Below are positions 6,262 through 9,612 of a stretch of 9,612 nt of DNA, piece after piece (the first letter of the stretch is position 1; each line of letters opens with the position of its first letter). The notes under the pieces were generated by a model that saw only the letters and a program-made list of their open reading frames with translations, searched no databases and had not been told where the DNA came from. The stretch comes from Dehalococcoidia bacterium (GTDB lineage: Bacteria > Chloroflexota > Dehalococcoidia > Dehalococcoidales > Fen-1064). The stretch covers positions 1-9,612 of the forward strand of contig DUES01000065.1 of assembly GCA_011192055.1 (NCBI GenBank), read 5' to 3'. The position numbers and the translations under genes were made by a program.

Positions 6262-6757
6262 AGCCGGTGAAGCTGGAGTCCTTCCCCCCCTGCATCCAGC
6301 GGACAATGATCGGACGCAACCGGGTATAGTCGCCCCGGATGTGACACACAATGCGACCTGTGGGAGTTTCTACGGCACATCCGCCAGTCTCATTCTTTGA
6401 TCCGCTCACACACTATTCTGACCACAGATACAGACCTGCTTCTCACTTACTCGATAATTGCCCGGAAAGTGCCCTTTCGCGTTACTCACTCCTCCAAATC
6501 ATCAGAAGTGAAGTCGGGGATGAGCCCTGACAATCGGATTTCTTGTTTAACACCAGGTGATTGCTTATGAACATTACAGACGCAAGTTTATCAAGGAGAA
6601 ATAAGAAAAACACTTGAGTATTATTTTGCTGATTTTATTATTAACCCTGGAACAACCAATGAAGCAGTCAATGACAGGTCTTATTACAATGCCTTATAGG
6701 CCTTATAGTTTCTTTATTTTGGATATTTTCTTGTGATAGACTAGCTGCATTAAATCT
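6262..6757. other. Intergenic gap with no supportable gene
   Basis: The first half (to about 6540) is GC-richer and has no frame I can support on either strand. From about 6570 the sequence turns AT-rich. An unstarted frame at 6571-6699 reads like protein (QVYQGEIRKTLEYYFADFII...) but has no start codon and is preceded directly by a stop, so it could be a gene remnant. A 9-bp tandem repeat lies at 6691-6708. A weak extended -10 (TGATAGACT, 6734-6742) may serve the small gene that begins at 6758. Confidence 0.5.
6691..6708. repeat. 9-bp direct tandem repeat
   Basis: GCCTTATAG occurs twice with no spacer in the AT-rich segment upstream of the 57-residue gene. It could be a regulatory direct repeat or a small slippage duplication. 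Nothing else supports a function. Confidence 0.45.
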
Positions 6758-6931
6758 ATGGAATATCAAAAAGCAATCGCTATCTTAAAAAGCCTGTTAG
6801 ACAAGCCCTCGCTTGACGCCGAAGAAAAAGAAGCAGTTACGACCGCCATCGGTGTTCTCAGTTGGGGCTCCCTGTCTGAAAGTAAAAGAAAAGCACAAAA
6901 AGCCAAACGGGATAAGAGTACCGAATGGTAA
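6758..6931 (+). CDS. Small conserved-looking helical protein (57 aa)
   Basis: The frame reads MEYQKAIAILKSLLDKP, then LDAEEKEAVTTAIGVLSW, then a highly charged tail ending AKRDKSTEW and a TAA. Two amphipathic helices separated by a short turn, followed by a Lys/Arg-rich C-terminus, are clear. It looks like a soluble cytoplasmic protein, possibly nucleic-acid-contacting through the tail. The style is familiar to me from small unnamed proteins in Chloroflexota genomes, but I cannot name a function. No strong ribosome binding site precedes the ATG; a weak extended -10 at 6734-6742 would place the transcript start within about 10 bases of it, implying a very short leader. It stands alone, with no same-strand partner nearby. 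Confidence 0.68.
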   Translation: MEYQKAIAILKSLLDKPSLDAEEKEAVTTAIGVLSWGSLSESKRKAQKAKRDKSTEW

Positions 6932-7204
6932 CATCACTTTAAATACTCGGTATATACGCATGAAAGGGCAGACATCCCAACGTTCGTTCAGCGATGATTT
7001 TCACTTTATACTAAAGGCAAACGGTATCGAATCTGGACGGGCAGTTTACCTGGTACGAGCAAGAAATATTAGTGGAGCCAAGAGTCTTCTTCCTTAATGT
7101 GAACGTATCCCCTAACCCAGGCGACTCTGTCGTTGTGTCGTGCAATCCGATGAGAAGCCAGGATTAGAGTAATAGCCGCTCACCAATTTAGTCTCCAAAC
7201 TGTT

Positions 7205-7447
7205 CTATCTTTCTGGTCCTTCAATCTTTTTTCTGGCTGTCTGTATGAACGAGTCTGTCGTTGCCTGGAATGCTTCTGCCTGTGTTCTAAGGTATCCGGC
7301 TGCGCACTTCGAGTTCGCCGTAACCTTGAGGACACGTTCACCAAGTACGGCTATTTCCCATCCTCCTGTTTTCCATTGTTCTTCAGTCAGGCTGCGTAGC
7401 TCTTCCATCTTTTCTACTACCACTGGCCATGCATTACTATTTTCCAT
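7205..7447 (-). CDS. Small helical protein downstream of the cheW remnant (80 aa)
   Basis: The function is unrecognised. It reads MENSNAWPVVVEKMEELRSL, a Trp-containing middle (EEQWKTGGWEIAVLGERVL), and a long Ala/Gln/Thr-rich helix (AAGYLRTQAEAFQATTDSFI) with a basic end. It has no signal peptide or membrane segment and is probably a soluble helical protein. The ATG overlaps the end of the cheW remnant by 11 bases, and an AAGGCAGGG purine run precedes it, so it is probably the last gene of the receptor operon. Its position suggests a link to the chemosensory signal path, but that is inference from context only. Confidence 0.62.
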   Translation of the reverse strand: MENSNAWPVVVEKMEELRSLTEEQWKTGGWEIAVLGERVLKVTANSKCAAGYLRTQAEAFQATTDSFIQTARKKIEGPER

Positions 7448-7663
7448 ATCCCTGCCTTATGTCTAAATATTCCTGTCCAAACCGTTTTCGAAGGTCGACC
7501 ACCGGGATAACTACTCCTCCAAGATTAATCATCCCTTCCACAAATGATGGTGATTCTGGTACCATGATTACGGTTTGCATCTGGATAATCTCTCTCATTT
7601 GATATCCGCACCATACTGTTCCCCGGCAATATCATGAACCGCCAGTTGCTTTTCTGTTGTCAT
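7437..7663 (-). pseudogene. cheW: Frameshifted, C-terminally truncated cheW remnant
   Basis: CheW is the adaptor that joins chemoreceptors to the kinase CheA. Here the N-terminal part is in one frame (MTTEKQLAVHDIAGEQYGADI, stopping at TGA 7597-7595). The continuation is in another (MREIIQMQTVIMVPESPSF, then VEGMINLGGVVIPVVDLRKRFG, stopping at TAG 7439-7437). Joined, these match the start of CheW: E-x-Y-G-x-D-I, (V)REII, VP..P.FVEG.INLRG.VIPVVDLRKRFG. The break at 7595-7600 is a net loss of bases between DI and REII. The joined product would be about 75 residues against about 150 for the family, so the second half is absent. The Arg of the conserved NLRG is Gly here. A good ribosome binding site (AGAGGA) remains. 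Frameshift, truncation and substitution together indicate decay, although short translated products cannot be excluded. Confidence 0.82.
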
Positions 7664-7706
7664 TACTTTGTATCCTCTGTCTAATTATTACCAGGCTTAA
7701 GAGTGT

Positions 7707-7732
7707 GCAGGTGGGGTTTCTACCCCACCTGC
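7707..7732 (-). promoter_or_regulatory. Perfect 10-bp-stem hairpin after the chemoreceptor gene
   Basis: GCAGGTGGGG and CCCCACCTGC form a perfect stem with the 6-base loop TTTCTA. On the minus-strand transcript it starts 10 bases after the receptor stop codon. ACACTCTTAAGCC follows, not a U-run, so it is at best a weak terminator. It may instead limit 3' decay of the receptor message. Its geometry closely matches the hairpin at 2331-2355. Confidence 0.7.
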
Positions 7733-7742
7733 CCCGTTCTCT

Positions 7743-9612
7743 TTAGTCAGCCTGCCCTGTTCTGACATCTCTGGTTCCGTTGAGCTTAAACGTAGATACC
7801 GCTTCCTGGAGGTCAATAGCCATAGTATCGAGTGACTGGGACAAAGTTACAATCTCCTCTACCTGGGCATTTACTTCCTGAGCAGAGGCTGATACCTGCT
7901 CAGTGGCGGCACTGTTCTCCTCGGAGATACCGGCAACATTTTCGATTGACTTACTTATTTCGTTGGCATTCGCCAGCATCTGTTGAGCGCCGGCGGAATT
8001 CTGTTCCGCAGCCTGGCTGACAACATCTATAGTGTTAACTATCTCGTTACTCGATGCATTAATCCCCTCAGACGCAGCCGATATCTGCTCGATTTGCTGC
8101 TGCACCTTCTCCACTTCTTCCAATACTTGCATGAGGGCTTCCGCCGTCTCTGAGGAAAGCTCAGCGCCTTCGACCGCCTGTTTATTGGCGCTTTCCGCCC
8201 CCTCGACCGCCTGCTTGACCGAATTCTGCATATCACCGATAATCCCGGATGTTTCCTTGGTTGCCACAGCGGTACGCTCGGCAAGCTTCCTGACTTCGTC
8301 AGCCACCACGGCAAACCCGCGACCATGCTCACCGGCACGCGCGGCCTCAATAGCGGCATTCAGTGCGAGTAGATTTGTCTGGGCAGCAATGTCATCAATC
8401 GTCGACACTATCTTGCCAATCTCGGTTGCCCGCTTACTCATCTCGTTGACTTGTGCTGCCATCGCGTCAATGCTTTCCTTAATGGAATTTACGGCATCGG
8501 CGGTTTTCTTGGTCATCTCATCAGCATGCTGGGTTGCTTTAGAGGACTTTGACGCCGCTTCAGTAGCCGCCTGGGCGTTGCCCGCTACCTGAGTTATGCC
8601 ACTCGCCATCTGATTGATCACAGAAGAAGCTTGCTCTACCATCTTTGTCTGTTCCTGTGAGGAACCGGCTATTGAATTCACCGTCTCGTTAACCTCATTC
8701 ATAGCTGAGGCAACCTGCTGTGTATTTTGCGACTGGTCCTGAGCTCCCTTAGCCATCTGCTGGCTGGAGCTGGCTATCTGCTGCACTGCCTTTCCTGACT
8801 GCTCGGCACCTTTATTCAGTTGCTTGCTCGATTTACCCAGATCGTTCGCTTTGTTTTTCACATTGGAAATAACCTCTATCAGATTTTCAGTCATCTGGGT
8901 CAAACTTATCATAAGTTTATCCTGTTGCGACCGTTTTTCAATTTTTATCGTCAGGTTACCGGTAGCGATCTCCTGCGTAATCCTGTTTATTTCGTTCAGT
9001 GAATCAATGAGCATGTTGAGGTTGTTTTTGATCTCGTTGAAGTCACCCTTATACTCGTCGGTTATCGTCTCGGGGATATCTCCCTTACTGATGCGGTCGA
9101 TATACTCGGCAGCTACATTGAGCGGGCCGATGACGGCATCGAGAGTATCGTTGATCCCCTTGACGATGGCGGCAAAGTCGCCATGTACCTTGTCGGTGTC
9201 ACCGCGCGTATCAAGCTTGCCTTCCACTGTTGTCCGGGCCAGCATCCCGGTTTCGGATACAAGTGTGCTGATGGCATTAATGAGCATGTTGAGGTTGTTT
9301 TTGATCTCGTTGAAGTCACCCTTGTACTCGTCGGTTATCGTCTCGGGTATGTCCCCCTTGCTGATGCGGTCGATATACTCGGCAGCTACATTGAGCGGGC
9401 CGATGACGGCATCGAGAGTATCGTTGACCCCCTTGACGATGGCGGCAAAGTCGCCATGTACCTTGTCGGTGTCACCACGCGTATCAAGCTTGCCTTCCAC
9501 TGCCGCCTGGGCCAGCGTCCCGGCTTCGGATACAAGTGTGCTGATGGCGTTAATGAGCATGTTGAGGTTGTTTTTAATCTCGTTGAAGTCACCCTTATAC
9601 TCGTCGGTTATC
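7743..9612 (-). CDS. Methyl-accepting chemotaxis protein with tandem HAMP repeats, 5' end missing
   Basis: This chemoreceptor would pass a signal to CheA through CheW. 622 codons are visible, and the frame runs off the right edge, so the sensor and membrane segments lie outside. Visible residues about 1-190 are two full copies and one partial copy of a 91-residue unit. Each contains HAMP-like pieces: [20 protein letters not shown] with [16 protein letters not shown], and a diverged [18 protein letters not shown] half. A last HAMP-like segment ([19 protein letters not shown]) leads into a long coiled coil. The hairpin tip is intact around visible residues 407-447 ([20 protein letters not shown], then [20 protein letters not shown]). 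Likely methylation regions flank it (for example [17 protein letters not shown]). The C-terminus (TGQAD) has no NWETF-type tether. The poly-HAMP array is long for this family; soluble or membrane placement cannot be told from this end. Confidence 0.93.
   Translation of the reverse strand, partial: ITDEYKGDFNEIKNNLNMLINAISTLVSEAGTLAQAAVEGKLDTRGDTDKVHGDFAAIVKGVNDTLDAVIGPLNVAAEYIDRISKGDIPETITDEYKGDFNEIKNNLNMLINAISTLVSETGMLARTTVEGKLDTRGDTDKVHGDFAAIVKGINDTLDAVIGPLNVAAEYIDRISKGDIPETITDEYKGDFNEIKNNLNMLIDSLNEINRITQEIATGNLTIKIEKRSQQDKLMISLTQMTENLIEVISNVKNKANDLGKSSKQLNKGAEQSGKAVQQIASSSQQMAKGAQDQSQNTQQVASAMNEVNETVNSIAGSSQEQTKMVEQASSVINQMASGITQVAGNAQAATEAASKSSKATQHADEMTKKTADAVNSIKESIDAMAAQVNEMSKRATEIGKIVSTIDDIAAQTNLLALNAAIEAARAGEHGRGFAVVADEVRKLAERTAVATKETSGIIGDMQNSVKQAVEGAESANKQAVEGAELSSETAEALMQVLEEVEKVQQQIEQISAASEGINASSNEIVNTIDVVSQAAEQNSAGAQQMLANANEISKSIENVAGISEENSAATEQVSASAQEVNAQVEEIVTLSQSLDTMAIDLQEAVSTFKLNGTRDVRTGQAD
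9011..9612 (-). repeat. 273-bp tandem repeat inside the chemoreceptor gene
   Basis: The copy at 9011-9283 is repeated at 9284-9556 with about 14 mismatches (about 95% identity by eye), and a third copy begins at 9557 and runs off the window. The period is exactly 273 bp, or 91 codons, so the reading frame is kept. Several differences cluster in the stretches encoding [12 protein letters not shown] and [12 protein letters not shown]. The near identity suggests recent duplication or ongoing gene conversion, and more copies may lie beyond the edge. Confidence 0.93.

Noticed and set aside
6209..6409. Minus-strand 66-codon frame downstream of the zinc-ribbon gene
   Set aside because: Partly antisense to the zinc-ribbon gene, no ribosome binding site, no motif.
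6960..7097. 45-codon plus-strand frame (MKGQTSQRSF...) just after the 57-residue gene
   Set aside because: No ribosome binding site and no recognisable fold. The spacing is compatible with an operon, but evidence is too thin to call a gene.
8032..8592. 186-codon plus-strand frame opposite the chemoreceptor
   Set aside because: Antisense shadow of the highly conserved signalling hairpin.

Overview
The window looks like a chromosomal segment of an uncultivated bacterium. I lean towards Chloroflexota (Dehalococcoidia-like). The reasons are a large secreted protein ending in paired GWNLI...GYW-type modules, its partner with PKD and CARDB-type modules and a C-terminal membrane anchor, and small genes of a style I associate with that group. 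This is inference from protein style, not from a marker gene. There are no tRNA, rRNA, CRISPR or transposase genes that I can support.

Layout. Bases 1-481 hold no supportable gene. Bases 482-5034 are a minus-strand operon read from right to left. A 54-residue ribbon-helix-helix-like protein comes first. It overlaps by 4 nt (GTGA) the first possible start of an 834-residue secreted protein with Ig-like domains. A 607-residue secreted, membrane-anchored protein follows. A promoter with perfect -35 and -10 hexamers and a 17-bp spacer (5102-5130) drives this operon, and a 10-bp-stem hairpin lies between the two large genes. Back to back with that promoter is a plus-strand promoter for a second operon: an XRE-type regulator that appears to start at CTG (5251-5688), an overlapping 74-codon reading frame (5678-5902), and a two-helix membrane protein with a zinc-ribbon tail (5899-6261). 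The shared 216-bp divergent control region carries a 14-bp perfect palindrome and a second inverted repeat, both candidate operators. One reading is a locally controlled cell-surface module with two small DNA-binding proteins, one on each arm.

Bases 6262-6757 are a mostly empty, partly AT-rich gap. It is followed by a 57-residue small gene (6758-6931). From 7205 to the right edge lies a minus-strand chemosensory segment. The 5'-truncated gene at the edge is a methyl-accepting chemotaxis protein with tandem, nearly identical HAMP-containing repeats (273 bp each) and a complete-looking signalling hairpin. Downstream of it are a perfect 10-bp-stem hairpin, a frameshifted and C-terminally truncated cheW remnant (7437-7663), and an 80-residue helical protein of unknown function that overlaps the cheW tail.

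The most notable observations are the divergent double-regulator surface operon, the decayed cheW behind an apparently intact receptor, the 273-bp tandem HAMP duplication, and several real small genes of 54-74 codons that a length-filtered annotation would miss.
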